Below are positions 27,145 to 36,065 of a DNA stretch of 64,000 bases, one piece after another; positions within the stretch are counted from its first letter, which is position 1; each line of letters opens with the position of its first letter. The notes beneath the pieces are model-generated. The model saw only the letters and a program-made list of their open reading frames with translations. It was not told the DNA's origin and did no database searches. The stretch comes from Aliiroseovarius sp. F20344 (GTDB lineage Bacteria > Pseudomonadota > Alphaproteobacteria > Rhodobacterales > Rhodobacteraceae): contig NZ_JALKBG010000006.1 in NCBI RefSeq assembly GCF_023016155.1, positions 434,001 through 498,000 on the forward strand, written 5' to 3'. A program made the translations under genes and the position numbers.

Positions 27145-28113
27145 CTAGACTTTGATGTTCACGAGCGCGCGCATAATAAAGATATTCGCCACCAGAAACC
27201 CTGCAACAATCAAGCAGGCAGGGATAAAGAATTCGGTTTCGCGCACATCGTCATAGTAGTTTGGATGGATCAGGTTGATCATGACCAGCGCAAGGAGTGG
27301 GAAACCGGACAAAAAGTTGCCCGACCACTTTGCTTCGGCGGTGATAGCACGAACACGGCGAAATAGGCGAAAGCGCGATCGGATAACCTTGGCCAATCCA
27401 TCAAGAATTTCGGCCAAGTTACCCCCCGAAGTCTGCTGAATGGTTACAGCAACTGCCAAAAACCGCATGTCCTGATTGTCCATTCTTTCAGCCATGCTGG
27501 AAAGCGCTTCCCCAACATCACGTCCATAAGAGCTTTCATCAGCGATCAACCCCATTTCGGTTCCCAAGGGATCGGGAACCTCTTTTGCGACGATCTGGAC
27601 TGCTGATGTGAATGGGTGTCCAACGCGCAGCGATCGGACCATCAACTCAACTGCGTCAGGAAGCTGTTCTTCAATCAACGACATACGCTTCTTGGCTTTG
27701 TTGTTGACCCAGACAAAAACACCCCCAACACCCATCACGATGGCCGCACCAATGCGAACTGGCAGACCGGCACCTGTGGCCACGCTAAGCCCGAAATACG
27801 AGAAGATCGACAACGCAACCATGATCAGAACCAGCTGGCCGGGTGTGAAAGCGATTGCAGCTTTCTGGGCTTTGGTTGCCAGTAGAGAATAAAAAGGAAT
27901 GCCTTGGGCGCGAACGTGTTGGCCCATCTCCTTGCGGAGTTTTTCCAGAACTTCCTCGCGCGCGGCACCTTTTTCCAGCATGTCGATGCGTCGATTGACG
28001 CGGCTGTTCAAGCTGATGGATTTGCCGAAAATCGTAAGGTAGATCCCCTCTACCAACAGCAGAACGGCAAGAAAGATCAAACCGTAAATAATCGGTTCCG
28101 CTGAGATCGTCAT
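27145..28113 (-). CDS. tadB: Tad pilus platform protein TadB
   Basis: 322-residue partner of TadC with the same architecture: an N-terminal helix, paired helices near residues 85-125, a T2SSF domain (LPDAVELMVRSLRVGHPFTSAVQ and SSYGRDVGEALSSMAERM) and two C-terminal helices. The gene starts three bases after the cpaF stop, indicating tight coupling in the operon. Confidence 0.92.
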   Translation of the reverse strand: MTISAEPIIYGLIFLAVLLLVEGIYLTIFGKSISLNSRVNRRIDMLEKGAAREEVLEKLRKEMGQHVRAQGIPFYSLLATKAQKAAIAFTPGQLVLIMVALSIFSYFGLSVATGAGLPVRIGAAIVMGVGGVFVWVNNKAKKRMSLIEEQLPDAVELMVRSLRVGHPFTSAVQIVAKEVPDPLGTEMGLIADESSYGRDVGEALSSMAERMDNQDMRFLAVAVTIQQTSGGNLAEILDGLAKVIRSRFRLFRRVRAITAEAKWSGNFLSGFPLLALVMINLIHPNYYDDVRETEFFIPACLIVAGFLVANIFIMRALVNIKV

Positions 28114-28116
28114 GAT

Positions 28117-29586
28117 TTAGTCGCTCCACGGCTCATAGATGGATGCAGGCAGATCATACCCCCACTGACGGAAGCGTTCGGCATAGTGGGAACGTACACC
28201 TGTCGCGTTGAAACGACCGATGATTTTGCCATCAGGTGATAGCCCAAGACGTTCATAGCGGAACACCTCTTGCATCGAGATGACCTCGCCTTCCATACCC
28301 GTAATCTCGGTGATCGACACCATACGGCGGGAACCGTCCTGTAGGCGGCTGGCCTGTACCATAAGGTTCACAGCCGAAGCGATCTGGCTACGAATGGCTT
28401 TAAGCGGCATTTCGATACCCGCCATGGCAACCATGTTTTCAAGACGTGACACAGCATCGCGCGCCGAGTTGGCGTGAATGGTTGTCATGGATCCGTCGTG
28501 ACCGGTGTTCATGGCTTGAAGCATATCGATAACTTCTTCGCCACGCGTCTCACCCACGATGATGCGGTCAGGGCGCATACGAAGGGCGTTTTTCAAACAA
28601 TCGCGTTGGCTGACTGCACCTTTACCTTCAACGTTTGCGGGTCGGCTTTCCATCCGGCCAACATGGGTCTGTTGAAGCTGAAGTTCCGCCGTATCCTCGA
28701 TCGTTAGGATGCGTTCACTGTCATCAATGAACGATGACAAAGCATTCAATGTGGTCGTTTTACCCGAGCCGGTACCGCCAGACACGATGATGTTCAGGCG
28801 GGTGGCGACAGCTGCTTGTAGAAACGCTGCCATCTCCTCGGAGAACGCGCCGAAATTGACCAATTCATCAATGCCCAACTTGTCTTTCTTAAATTTCCGG
28901 ATCGAAACCAGCGATCCGTCCACCGCAATCGGTGGAACCATGGCGTTGAAACGCGATCCATCGGCCAAACGGGCGTCGACATGAGGGTTTTGTTCATCTA
29001 CGCGACGCCCAACAGCCGAAACAATTTTATCAATAATACGCAGAAGGTGACGTTCGTCTTTAAAGCTAACGTCGGTCAGCTCCAGTTTACCTTCCCGTTC
29101 AACGAAAACCTGTTGTGGTCCGTTGACCAGAATATCGTTGACCGTTTCATCTTGCAAAAGAGGTTCCAGCGGACCAAGGCCTTTGACTTCGTCATAAAGC
29201 TCTTGGTTCAGTATCAGGCGTTCATCACGTGTCAGAACAACATCACGAGTGGCGAGGAATTCCGATGAAATATCAGTGATTTCCGAGCGAAGGTCTTTCT
29301 CACTCGCGGCTTCAAGTGCGCTGAGATTCAAGTTGTCCAGAAGTTCTTTGTGCAACTCTGTCTTGATTTCAGACAGGCGTTCCTTGCGCTTGCGTTCCTT
29401 ATCCGAGGCAGCCGGTGCTGCTGGTGCGGCCTTTGGCTTAGGCGCGTTGGCCTGAACCTTTGGAGCCGCCTGCTTTTTGGGAGGCGCAGTGATAATTCCG
29501 TCCTCGATCCGCCCATTTTCCACGGCGGATAGCTGAGGGGTTCCCTTGCCTTGCGGATTGGAAGGTTTTTTGTAACGCGAGAACAT
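28117..29586 (-). CDS. cpaF: Tad pilus assembly ATPase TadA/CpaF
   Basis: Cytoplasmic hexameric secretion ATPase that powers Flp pilus assembly; 489 residues. An Ala/Lys/Pro-rich N-terminal linker precedes the VirB11-like fold. [18 protein letters not shown] lies ahead of Walker [15 protein letters not shown], followed by the Asp box [12 protein letters not shown], Walker B region [14 protein letters not shown] and the His box [15 protein letters not shown]. The gene follows cpaE by 15 bases in the operon. Confidence 0.95.
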   Translation of the reverse strand: MFSRYKKPSNPQGKGTPQLSAVENGRIEDGIITAPPKKQAAPKVQANAPKPKAAPAAPAASDKERKRKERLSEIKTELHKELLDNLNLSALEAASEKDLRSEITDISSEFLATRDVVLTRDERLILNQELYDEVKGLGPLEPLLQDETVNDILVNGPQQVFVEREGKLELTDVSFKDERHLLRIIDKIVSAVGRRVDEQNPHVDARLADGSRFNAMVPPIAVDGSLVSIRKFKKDKLGIDELVNFGAFSEEMAAFLQAAVATRLNIIVSGGTGSGKTTTLNALSSFIDDSERILTIEDTAELQLQQTHVGRMESRPANVEGKGAVSQRDCLKNALRMRPDRIIVGETRGEEVIDMLQAMNTGHDGSMTTIHANSARDAVSRLENMVAMAGIEMPLKAIRSQIASAVNLMVQASRLQDGSRRMVSITEITGMEGEVISMQEVFRYERLGLSPDGKIIGRFNATGVRSHYAERFRQWGYDLPASIYEPWSD

Positions 29587-29601
29587 GTTGCCTCCGACCT
29601 T

Positions 29602-30846
29602 TTATTGCGCTGCGGCGTCTGCCTGGTTCAAATCGTGTACCGACTTGGCAAGCTTTTGCACTTCTTTGCGCAAAACATTTTTTGGCGCAGAATTTGCTAG
29701 GGGTGCCCCGTGATCCCCGGCTTCCGAGACCTGTTTGCCACCATCCGGAAGCATTAGCTCAATCGAAATGTCCAGGCTTTCAGCCAAGCGTTTCACACGG
29801 GATTTCCCCGAGAGATCCGTAAACTTCGGAGCACGATTCAGAACGTAGCGCAGTTTTTCAACTGGCAGCTCTTCAGCTCTTAGAGCTTTTATCATGCGAA
29901 GGGTGTTCTGTGCAGAGCGCAGGTCGAGTTCCAGAGTTACGAAATAGACATGCGCCGCTTGAAGAACAGTTTCAGTCCACTGCACCAATGTGTTGGGCAT
30001 GTCTATGATAACATAGTCAAAATTGGTGCGCGCCATCTCAACGATCCGCTCGATGTCCTCGGGTGTTACCATATCTAATGGCAGCATATCAGGCGGAGCA
30101 GTGAGCACGTGAAGATGATCTCCGTAGGGCAACAGTGCCTGCATGAAGATCTCTTGATCCATCATTTCAGTATCTGAAAGCAGTTCGTAAACCACGTCGC
30201 GACGCTGAAGGTCAAGGTATGTCGCGGTCGATCCGAATTGAAGTCCGAAATCCAAAAGGCAAACACGCGGCGGCGTGTTGCCTTTCATTTGCGTAAGTTC
30301 CCAAGCCAGATTGACAGCAAGGGTGGTTGCCCCTGTTCCGCCAGCCATTGGCTGAACCGCAAATATGACGGCCTCTTTATTGCCGGTGTTCTTTGTCGCG
30401 ACTCTTTCCGGTTCTTGATTGACCGGCGGAGCGATGTCTTTCTCACGCATCCGCTTGATGGCGTCATGTAGCGCGCCATCGGGAAGGGGGTAGGGGACAA
30501 ACTCTTCCGCACCGAGCTTTAGAAGTTGGTGCAAAGCAATTGGGCTTACCTCTTCGGCAATCACAATTACTTTGATATCTCGCTCAAGCGCGGCTTTGAT
30601 CACAGTCGCAACTGCGCTTAGATCAGCTTCGTCCTGATCGTCCAAAGCCATTGCAATGAACTCAAGTTCCTTGGCGTCCGGTTGCTCAAAAAAAGCAACC
30701 GCATCTTCGATCGGCAGGTCACCCCAGGCTTCACCTAGTTCGGCTTCCATATCCTCGATCAGAAGGTCAAAATTCTGAACATCCCGCGAAACAGTGCACG
30801 CGGTAATCGGTTCCGGGTCAGTTTGTAGCGCTGCGCGGCCACTCAT
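29602..30846 (-). CDS. cpaE: Tad pilus localisation protein TadZ/CpaE (ParA/MinD family)
   Basis: 414-residue protein with an N-terminal receiver-like domain (about residues 20-140) and a ParA/MinD-type ATPase domain. The ATPase loop reads PMAGGTGATTLAVNLA, a deviant Walker A without the usual GKGGxGKT lysine pattern, as often seen in CpaE/TadZ. YVIIDMPNTL is the Walker B region. It positions the Tad machine at a pole. AAAGGAACGAGGAA precedes the ATG. It heads the cpaE-to-cpaA transcription block after a 409-base gap. Confidence 0.92.
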   Translation of the reverse strand: MSGRAALQTDPEPITACTVSRDVQNFDLLIEDMEAELGEAWGDLPIEDAVAFFEQPDAKELEFIAMALDDQDEADLSAVATVIKAALERDIKVIVIAEEVSPIALHQLLKLGAEEFVPYPLPDGALHDAIKRMREKDIAPPVNQEPERVATKNTGNKEAVIFAVQPMAGGTGATTLAVNLAWELTQMKGNTPPRVCLLDFGLQFGSTATYLDLQRRDVVYELLSDTEMMDQEIFMQALLPYGDHLHVLTAPPDMLPLDMVTPEDIERIVEMARTNFDYVIIDMPNTLVQWTETVLQAAHVYFVTLELDLRSAQNTLRMIKALRAEELPVEKLRYVLNRAPKFTDLSGKSRVKRLAESLDISIELMLPDGGKQVSEAGDHGAPLANSAPKNVLRKEVQKLAKSVHDLNQADAAAQ

Positions 30847-30986
30847 TTCCTCGTTCCTTTCGTATCCGGGCTTGCCACAACTCGTTCATCAGGCGTCCGG
30901 GTCTCTCGTTAATTGCGAATCGCAAACACACACAAAAATAGCGCCATGCCGATGTGAACCCTCGCAGGCAATCTGGGCAATAATGC

Positions 30987-30999
30987 GGCCACAGTGGCC
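30987..30999. promoter_or_regulatory. Palindrome GGCCACAGTGGCC before cpaE
   Basis: GGCCAC and GTGGCC are perfect inverted arms around a central A, about 140 bases upstream of the cpaE start. The size and symmetry fit an operator for a dimeric regulator; the regulator is unknown. Confidence 0.3.
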
Positions 31000-31100
31000 A
31001 AATTGTTCGAACTTTAAGGACGATAAACCATATTTCAATCGGTCTGTCTCGTCTTCGTGAACGAACTAAGTTGCACTAACGGACGCTAATCTCACCATCA

Positions 31101-31118
31101 TATACCACACTATACCAC
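31101..31118. repeat. Direct repeat TATACCAC spaced ten bases
   Basis: Two identical TATACCAC copies begin at 31101 and 31111, one helical turn apart, in the gap upstream of cpaE. Such spacing suits a regulator binding one face of the helix, or overlap with a -10 region on the minus strand. Functional role is unproven. Confidence 0.35.
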
Positions 31119-31209
31119 TGATAAAAAAGAAATAAACCGAATGTAAGAGGGCGGTTCATCGGTTGGTTAACGTGGGTTACGCGACCATCCCGTGCCCTCG
31201 AATAGAAAA

Positions 31210-31230
31210 GGGCGTAACAATGTTACGCCC
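31210..31230 (-). terminator. Terminator after the OmpA-type gene
   Basis: GGGCGTAAC pairs perfectly with GTTACGCCC across loop AAT. On the minus strand TTTT follows. It ends the flp-proximal block (cpaB, cpaC, ompA) before cpaE. Confidence 0.75.
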
Positions 31231-31255
31231 CGTTTCAGTTTGATTGATTGGTCGA

Positions 31256-31918
31256 TTACTCGACTGACCCGGTTCCACCGTCTGCAATGGTCGGTCGAGG
31301 AGTCGCGCTTGCGACATACTCACGGTTGATGATCTCGGCATATTTACCATCCAGAAGGGTGGCTTTCCGATTGTTCGCGAAACCAGATACTTCCGTCACT
31401 GTACGGCGGTTGCGCAAGTCACGCTGCTCGGTCTTGATCAGCGGGCGGCTTTCGCCGTAGCTCACCACTGCTTCAAGTCGGCTGCGACTGATACCCTGCG
31501 AAACAAGATAGTTCACAGCTGCACGTGCGCGGCGCATACCAAGTCGTTTGTTATAGCCGGTTGAGCCGACAAGATCGGTGTGCCCATAAACGCGGAAGCG
31601 AATTTCCGGGAATTGCAGGATCCATGTGGCCTGTCTGCTCAGAATTGTCCGTGCCTCGGGGCTAAGCTCAGCGCTGTTAAAGGCGAAGTTCACTGTATCG
31701 GGGACTTCGCGGCTAAAGCGTTCGCCGAGAGCCTGAACAACGTCGATTTCACCAGTTTGTACGCCAATGTTATGCGCAGTTGGGGCTCCGAAGCCGCCTT
31801 CATCCAAGCTGCCACCAGCTTCGTTTGTCCAGAAGTGAAGCGCCTCTTTGTTATCCCCACAGCCCGCAAGAAGGGCAATGATAGACGTGGCAGCGAGAAG
31901 TGGTTTGATCCGTTTCAT
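31256..31918 (-). CDS. OmpA-family lipoprotein in the Tad cluster
   Basis: 220-residue outer-membrane lipoprotein: signal peptide with lipobox LAGC (about residues 18-21), then an OmpA-like peptidoglycan-binding domain with VNFAFNSAELSPEA, GHTDLVGS and RRARAAVNYLVSQGI. It lies between the secretin and cpaE, where other Tad loci carry cpaD/rcpB. It may anchor the secretin to peptidoglycan or stand in for RcpB; this is an inference from position. Eleven bases separate it from cpaC. Confidence 0.85.
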   Translation of the reverse strand: MKRIKPLLAATSIIALLAGCGDNKEALHFWTNEAGGSLDEGGFGAPTAHNIGVQTGEIDVVQALGERFSREVPDTVNFAFNSAELSPEARTILSRQATWILQFPEIRFRVYGHTDLVGSTGYNKRLGMRRARAAVNYLVSQGISRSRLEAVVSYGESRPLIKTEQRDLRNRRTVTEVSGFANNRKATLLDGKYAEIINREYVASATPRPTIADGGTGSVE

Positions 31919-31928
31919 GTCGCGATCC

Positions 31929-33341
31929 TTATTCCATCACGTAGCCATAAGAGCCCGAAAAGTCCTGCTTTGCCACTTCTGCAGCGGCGCCTGCTTTCGG
32001 CGCAGCGGGTGCGGCCGTTTTACCAAACAGGAACAGGTCTTTTTCAGACGGTGGGCGAATGCGGTCAGTCGGTACAGCCAGGAATTCGCCTCGTGTAGGC
32101 GTTACCAGATGGGCCGACACGATAATCACAAGCTCCGATTGACGGCGTTCGTATTCGGTCGAGCGGAAGAGCGCGCCTAGGACCGGCAGATCGCCAAGCC
32201 AAGGGACCGAACCGATTGCATCCTGGAAATCGTCTTCGATCAGACCAGCGATGGCGAAGCTTTCACCGTCACGAAGTTCGACAGTGGTCGAAGTCTCGCG
32301 GCGACGGAACGAATTCAAGATCAACCCGCCATTCTGATAGCTTACCGAGCTGTCCAGGCCGGATACGGCAGCTTTCATTTGAAGGTTAATCACGTCGTCG
32401 GTCAAAACTGTCGGAGTAAATGTAAGTTCAACACCGAAAGGCTTGTATTCAACGCTAACCGCGCCTTCTTCCTGCGCGGTTGGGATTGGGTATTCGCCAC
32501 CTGCAAGGAATGATGCCTCTTGACCCGACAATGCAGTCAGGTTTGGTTCTGCCAGCGTGCGCACAACCCCCTTGCTTTCAAGGGCTTCCAGCAAAACGCC
32601 AACCCGGAAGCTGCCAGCACCGAAGCCGATGCTCATCGCGCCTTCCTGGTCTCCACTTACTGTCACAGATGGGTTGTTCAGGCCATTTGCACCTTGCAGC
32701 CAAGTGCCCGTTTCCCCACCAACGCTAATTCCGCCGCTTGCGCCACCGACAGCCAAAGAGCTTGAAAGTGCCTTGCGAACAGAGCGACCCATTTCAGCGA
32801 AGCGAACTTTCAGCATAACTTGCTGGGTACCGCCAACGCTCATCATGTTTGATACACGCTCGGGCGCATAGCGCTGTGCCAGATCAAGCGCCAGAGTTAG
32901 TCGATCAGGAGAGCTAACAACACCTGACAGAACGATCCCGTCATTGGCCGTACGCACCTCAATCCCTTCACCGGGAAGGATTTGGCGCAAACGCTCTTTA
33001 AATTCGCTGATGTCAGGTGTGACGTGCACTTCGACATTGCTCATAAGCTTACCATCGGGGCCCAAAAGGGTCAGCGTGGTGCGGCCTGGTGTCTTACCCA
33101 GCACGTAGATTGTGCGGTCCGACAAGGTCGAGATGTCTGCAATGCCTGGGTTTGCAATGGAAAGCTCTGCAAATGGGTTTTCGCTTTCAACCACAACTGC
33201 GCGGTTCATTGGAACCTTCAGAGCGCGCGATGGGCCGGTGTCCGTAACGCGAAGGGTTTCGGCCACGCCAGTTGCAGGTGCAGTTCCAACACCCATGGTC
33301 AAACCCAATAGGGCCGCCTTGATAAAACGATCGATTTTCAT
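31929..33341 (-). CDS. cpaC: Tad pilus outer-membrane secretin RcpA/CpaC
   Basis: 470-residue secretin forming the outer-membrane channel for the Flp pilus. It has an N-terminal signal peptide, an N0-like domain with PGRTTLTLLGPDG, a BON/N1 region (VRTANDGIVLSGVVSSPDRLTL) and a C-terminal secretin domain with VRTLAEPNLTALSGQEASFLAGGEYP and the VPWLGDLPVLGALFRS signature. The C-terminus carries an Ala-rich extension. It is followed by the OmpA-type gene. Confidence 0.94.
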   Translation of the reverse strand: MKIDRFIKAALLGLTMGVGTAPATGVAETLRVTDTGPSRALKVPMNRAVVVESENPFAELSIANPGIADISTLSDRTIYVLGKTPGRTTLTLLGPDGKLMSNVEVHVTPDISEFKERLRQILPGEGIEVRTANDGIVLSGVVSSPDRLTLALDLAQRYAPERVSNMMSVGGTQQVMLKVRFAEMGRSVRKALSSSLAVGGASGGISVGGETGTWLQGANGLNNPSVTVSGDQEGAMSIGFGAGSFRVGVLLEALESKGVVRTLAEPNLTALSGQEASFLAGGEYPIPTAQEEGAVSVEYKPFGVELTFTPTVLTDDVINLQMKAAVSGLDSSVSYQNGGLILNSFRRRETSTTVELRDGESFAIAGLIEDDFQDAIGSVPWLGDLPVLGALFRSTEYERRQSELVIIVSAHLVTPTRGEFLAVPTDRIRPPSEKDLFLFGKTAAPAAPKAGAAAEVAKQDFSGSYGYVME

Positions 33342-33383
33342 GTGATCCTGCCTCTCTGATCACTTTTCTTTCGGGATTCCGGT

Positions 33384-33397
33384 ATAATCCGGATTAT
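33384..33397. promoter_or_regulatory. 14-base perfect palindrome upstream of cpaC
   Basis: ATAATCCGGATTAT, flanked by GGT and CCC, lies about 43 bases before the cpaC start in the cpaB-cpaC gap of 231 bases. It could be an operator or an mRNA hairpin between the two genes; no further evidence. Confidence 0.3.
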
Positions 33398-33572
33398 CCC
33401 CTTTGCTCGTTGGCCAAGTCACCCTCTTTGCGGAGCATACTTCACCTATTGATCGACAGATTGCGCAGGTTCTGCGCAAAAATCAACATTCAATAACCTT
33501 AAGGTCGGGTGTTATGTGTGTCTAACGCAACACTTAATCCGGCGCACCCGATAACTGTTTGGTGTTCGTTCG

Positions 33573-34409
33573 TTACTCAGGGCAAGGAATCTGAGTTTCG
33601 ATAATTTCAGCACCGCGGCGAGTACGCACCGTACACGTCTCTTTTTCAGGTGCTGTAAATTCTCCGATAATTTCGCCCTGACCGACTTCGATCTCGTCAA
33701 TTGTCGTGTCATCGCGCGCGCCAACCAAGGCAAGTGTTAACCGCCCGCTGCTTTGTGCTTGTGCCAATGCTGCCACCTGACGCGGGGTCACTTCGACAGT
33801 TACGGTTCGCGCAACATTTGGGCCCGTACGATCACTGTCTGCAGTTTGGTCTACGGCAATCAAAGGAACATTTGCTTGAATAAGCTTGGTCACCGCTTCG
33901 GCTTCACCTGCGTCATTGCGACCACGCCCGGTCCAATAGATGTCCACTTTATCGCCTGGGCGAAGGAAGCCCGAAACGCCTGAGCTGACGTCCACACGAA
34001 TGGCAAATGCACGCATACCCTGAGACAGCCGTGATGAGACACCGGCATCTGCACCTGGTTTCGAAACTTTGATGGCCATAAGAGCTTCATCTTTTTCCAT
34101 GGCGCGGATAACTGTGCGGAATTTTCGCTCACCTTCCGGAAAGACCTCTTCTATCGTACGGAAGGTGCCTTCTGGGATGGCATTTTCGGGCCATTTTACC
34201 GAACGTATTTCTTTTTCAGTAATCTGTTCCCCATAGCGCAAAGATTTGTTCACGACTAAAACGTCTACGGTTGGGACGATTGCGCTGCGCGCAGCCCGCT
34301 CGGCTGCCAGCTGAGCTTGATATCCGCCGATGAAGTCGCGCGCCATGTAGACGGCGAAGCCAGCCAAGCCAATGCCGATCACCAAAACCAGTCCGAAAAT
34401 CAAGCGCAT
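33573..34409 (-). CDS. cpaB: Tad pilus assembly protein RcpC/CpaB
   Basis: 278-residue periplasmic protein with an N-terminal membrane anchor (about residues 3-20) and an SAF domain (VDVLVVNKSLRYGEQITEKEI) followed by the RcpC region RAFAIRVDVSSGVSGFLRPGDKVDI. CpaB supports secretin function. GTG 34424 would add five residues; ATG 34409 with AAAGGGA upstream is preferred. It is the first gene after flp in the minus-strand cluster. Confidence 0.92.
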   Translation of the reverse strand: MRLIFGLVLVIGIGLAGFAVYMARDFIGGYQAQLAAERAARSAIVPTVDVLVVNKSLRYGEQITEKEIRSVKWPENAIPEGTFRTIEEVFPEGERKFRTVIRAMEKDEALMAIKVSKPGADAGVSSRLSQGMRAFAIRVDVSSGVSGFLRPGDKVDIYWTGRGRNDAGEAEAVTKLIQANVPLIAVDQTADSDRTGPNVARTVTVEVTPRQVAALAQAQSSGRLTLALVGARDDTTIDEIEVGQGEIIGEFTAPEKETCTVRTRRGAEIIETQIPCPE

Positions 34410-34657
34410 CAGAATCCCTTTCACTTACAAAGCTTTCCGTACGTTTTGTTGTGCTGCCTAAGAAGTTTGCAGTTGTGCGCTACGCAGGATTTTCATGATT
34501 TACACGGGATTGGTTTCCCATATCCAGCCTTATTTTCCAAGCAAAGTCGAATTTATGCCTTAAGGGGCAATTACGTCTATCTAGGCTTGCAAACGAGAGC
34601 ACCCATTTTTGAGGTAGTGCAGTGCCAAAGCAAGTATTTGGCTGGAGTTCGAAGTCA

Positions 34658-34685
34658 AGAAGGCCGCACAATCGTGCGGCCTTCT
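34658..34685 (-). terminator. Hairpin after flp
   Basis: AGAAGGCCGCAC (34658-34669) pairs perfectly with GTGCGGCCTTCT (34674-34685), loop AATC. Only a weak T stretch follows on the minus strand, so partial read-through from the abundant flp transcript into cpaB is likely. Confidence 0.75.
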
Positions 34686-34712
34686 GTATTTCTTTATTCT
34701 CGTGAAAGAGAA

Positions 34713-34898
34713 TTATTGGACGCTCATGCTTGCCAGAGCTTCCGAGATCTTGGTTGCCAGACCTTCGGTTCCACCGCGAACCGACAACATAACAGCCAGA
34801 CCCAGGCCAACGATAGCTGCGGTCAGAACAACCCAGTCTACAGTTACGGCACCGTCTTCGTCGGCTTTGAAGGTTTTGATCATTTCAAACAGTTTCAT
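34713..34898 (-). CDS. flp: Flp/Fap-family pilin
   Basis: 61-residue prepilin of the Tad system. The leader MKLFEMIKTFKADEDG ends at the predicted processing Gly, and the mature part starts AVTVDWVVLTAAIVGLG, one hydrophobic helix followed by a short Ser/Thr-containing tail. In the usual Flp motif positions +5 and +6 are Glu-Tyr; here they are Asp-Trp. AGAGGA precedes the ATG. It is the sole flp gene in the window and is divergent from a lytic transglycosylase gene. Confidence 0.93.
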   Translation of the reverse strand: MKLFEMIKTFKADEDGAVTVDWVVLTAAIVGLGLAVMLSVRGGTEGLATKISEALASMSVQ

Positions 34899-35225
34899 TT
34901 TGATATCCTCTGATATGCGTTCAGTACTTGTTAAGCGTTTTGCAAGATCATTCCTGCTTTGGCGCGTTTGATGGGTACAATAAGCCTTTTGATTGGGGCA
35001 AGAATTGGGCGCGTTTAGTACGATTTCTCGCTTTGCATGTGTTTTTTTTGTAATTGCCGTTAACGCATTGTTAATATTTGTAAAAAATCGTGTCTAACTG
35101 TCTTTAATTAGTTGATTTAGGTGTGGCTTACCTTGCGTAATACCCCAATTTTCAGGAAAAACTAGCGATTTTTACACCAATCTGCGAGAAGTGAATCAGA
35201 AAAAAGCAGAGCAGAGAACCGCACA
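34899..35225. promoter_or_regulatory. Divergent regulatory region between flp and the lytic transglycosylase gene
   Basis: This 327-base A+T-rich stretch contains no gene and must hold promoters for both flp (minus) and the transglycosylase-UbiA operon (plus). The one clear element is a CtrA-type box at 35060-35074. Confidence 0.7.
35060..35074. promoter_or_regulatory. CtrA-type binding box TTAA-N7-TTAA
   Basis: TTAACGCATTGTTAA matches the full CtrA consensus TTAA-N7-TTAA known from Caulobacter and other alphaproteobacteria. It lies about 160 bases from both the flp and the transglycosylase starts. CtrA activates pilin genes in Caulobacter; control here is inferred. Confidence 0.6.
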
Positions 35226-36065
35226 ATGCGGCGATTCATACACTATAGTGCATTCTGGGCGTGCGTCTCAGTGGGTTCTGCCTTTGGGCAGGAAACGCCC
35301 CCGCCTTATCCGGAGTTCACATTCAAACGAGTTGGTGTGCCTCAGTCGGGAACAACAAACCGTTTGAATGTTCAGATCGACCCGGAAGAGCAAGCTGCAG
35401 CGCTGGCCGTGCCCGAGAAACCTGCCGCTGAGCCCGAGCAAGACGGCGAAATCGCGTTACCAGCCCCGACGCCATGGGATTGGTTCTGGAAAGAAGTGTC
35501 TCCGAAACTTGAAGACACAGGTCCTCTAAACATCCACAAAGCCATCAAAGCAATTACCGAGCGAGAGGGTCTTCCGCAGCCGAGGTTGCAGCATTTGCAG
35601 GATATCGCACGTGTGCATGGCACAGATATATTAAGTGTCACGGTAGGGACGCCGGTATCTCCGGCGCTGGTGGTGGCATTGATTTCGGTGGAAAGTGCAG
35701 GCAATGGACAAGCTCTGTCAGAAGCCGGTGCGCAAGGATTGATGCAGCTTATCCCGGCGACAGCAGAACGGTTTGGCGTAGAAGACAGTACGGACCCGAC
35801 ACAAAACATCCGGGGCGGCGTGGCCTATCTGGAATGGCTGATCAAGCATTTCCAAGGGGATCCGATCTTTGCTTTGGCGGGCTACAACGCCGGGGAAAAC
35901 GCAGTAGGAAACCATGGTGGCATTCCGCCTTTCGCCGAAACTCGCGCATATGTTCCCAAAGTATTGGCTGCATGGCATGTTGCGCGTGGATTGTGCCTGA
36001 CGCCACCCGAGCTTTTAACAGATGGTTGTGTATTTACAGTAATGGGGACCCCGTCGAATGGGTGA
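35226..36065 (+). CDS. Lytic transglycosylase (SLT domain) linked to the Tad locus
   Basis: 279-residue secreted murein lytic transglycosylase: signal peptide ending near AFGQE, a Pro-rich linker, and a C-terminal SLT domain. ALVVALISVESAGN carries the catalytic Glu, followed by SEAGAQGLMQLIPATAERFGV and FALAGYNAGENAV. It probably opens peptidoglycan for the pilus machine, given its position divergent from flp. Its last eight bases overlap the start of the HAD-UbiA gene, so the two are co-transcribed. Confidence 0.88.
   Translation: MRRFIHYSAFWACVSVGSAFGQETPPPYPEFTFKRVGVPQSGTTNRLNVQIDPEEQAAALAVPEKPAAEPEQDGEIALPAPTPWDWFWKEVSPKLEDTGPLNIHKAIKAITEREGLPQPRLQHLQDIARVHGTDILSVTVGTPVSPALVVALISVESAGNGQALSEAGAQGLMQLIPATAERFGVEDSTDPTQNIRGGVAYLEWLIKHFQGDPIFALAGYNAGENAVGNHGGIPPFAETRAYVPKVLAAWHVARGLCLTPPELLTDGCVFTVMGTPSNG

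Larger units (their letters stand above)
30847..31255 (-). promoter_or_regulatory. Intergenic region before cpaE
   Basis: No gene is seen in this 409-base gap. It holds the terminator of the upstream OmpA-type gene at its far end, an odd-centred 13-base palindrome at 30987-30999, and a direct repeat at 31101-31118. It most likely contains the promoter of the cpaE operon, though no convincing -35/-10 pair could be fixed. Confidence 0.5.

Noticed and set aside
29620-29640. TGGTTCAAATC resembling a tRNA T-loop
   Set aside because: It lies within the coding 3' end of cpaE and no cloverleaf can be formed around it.
31005-31012. GTTCGAAC as a LexA site
   Set aside because: Alphaproteobacterial LexA boxes are spaced direct repeats (GTTC-N7-GTTC); this compact palindrome lacks the spacer.
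31160-31185. Second CtrA-like site (TTAACGTGGGTTAC)
   Set aside because: The spacing is six rather than seven bases and the second half-site is imperfect.
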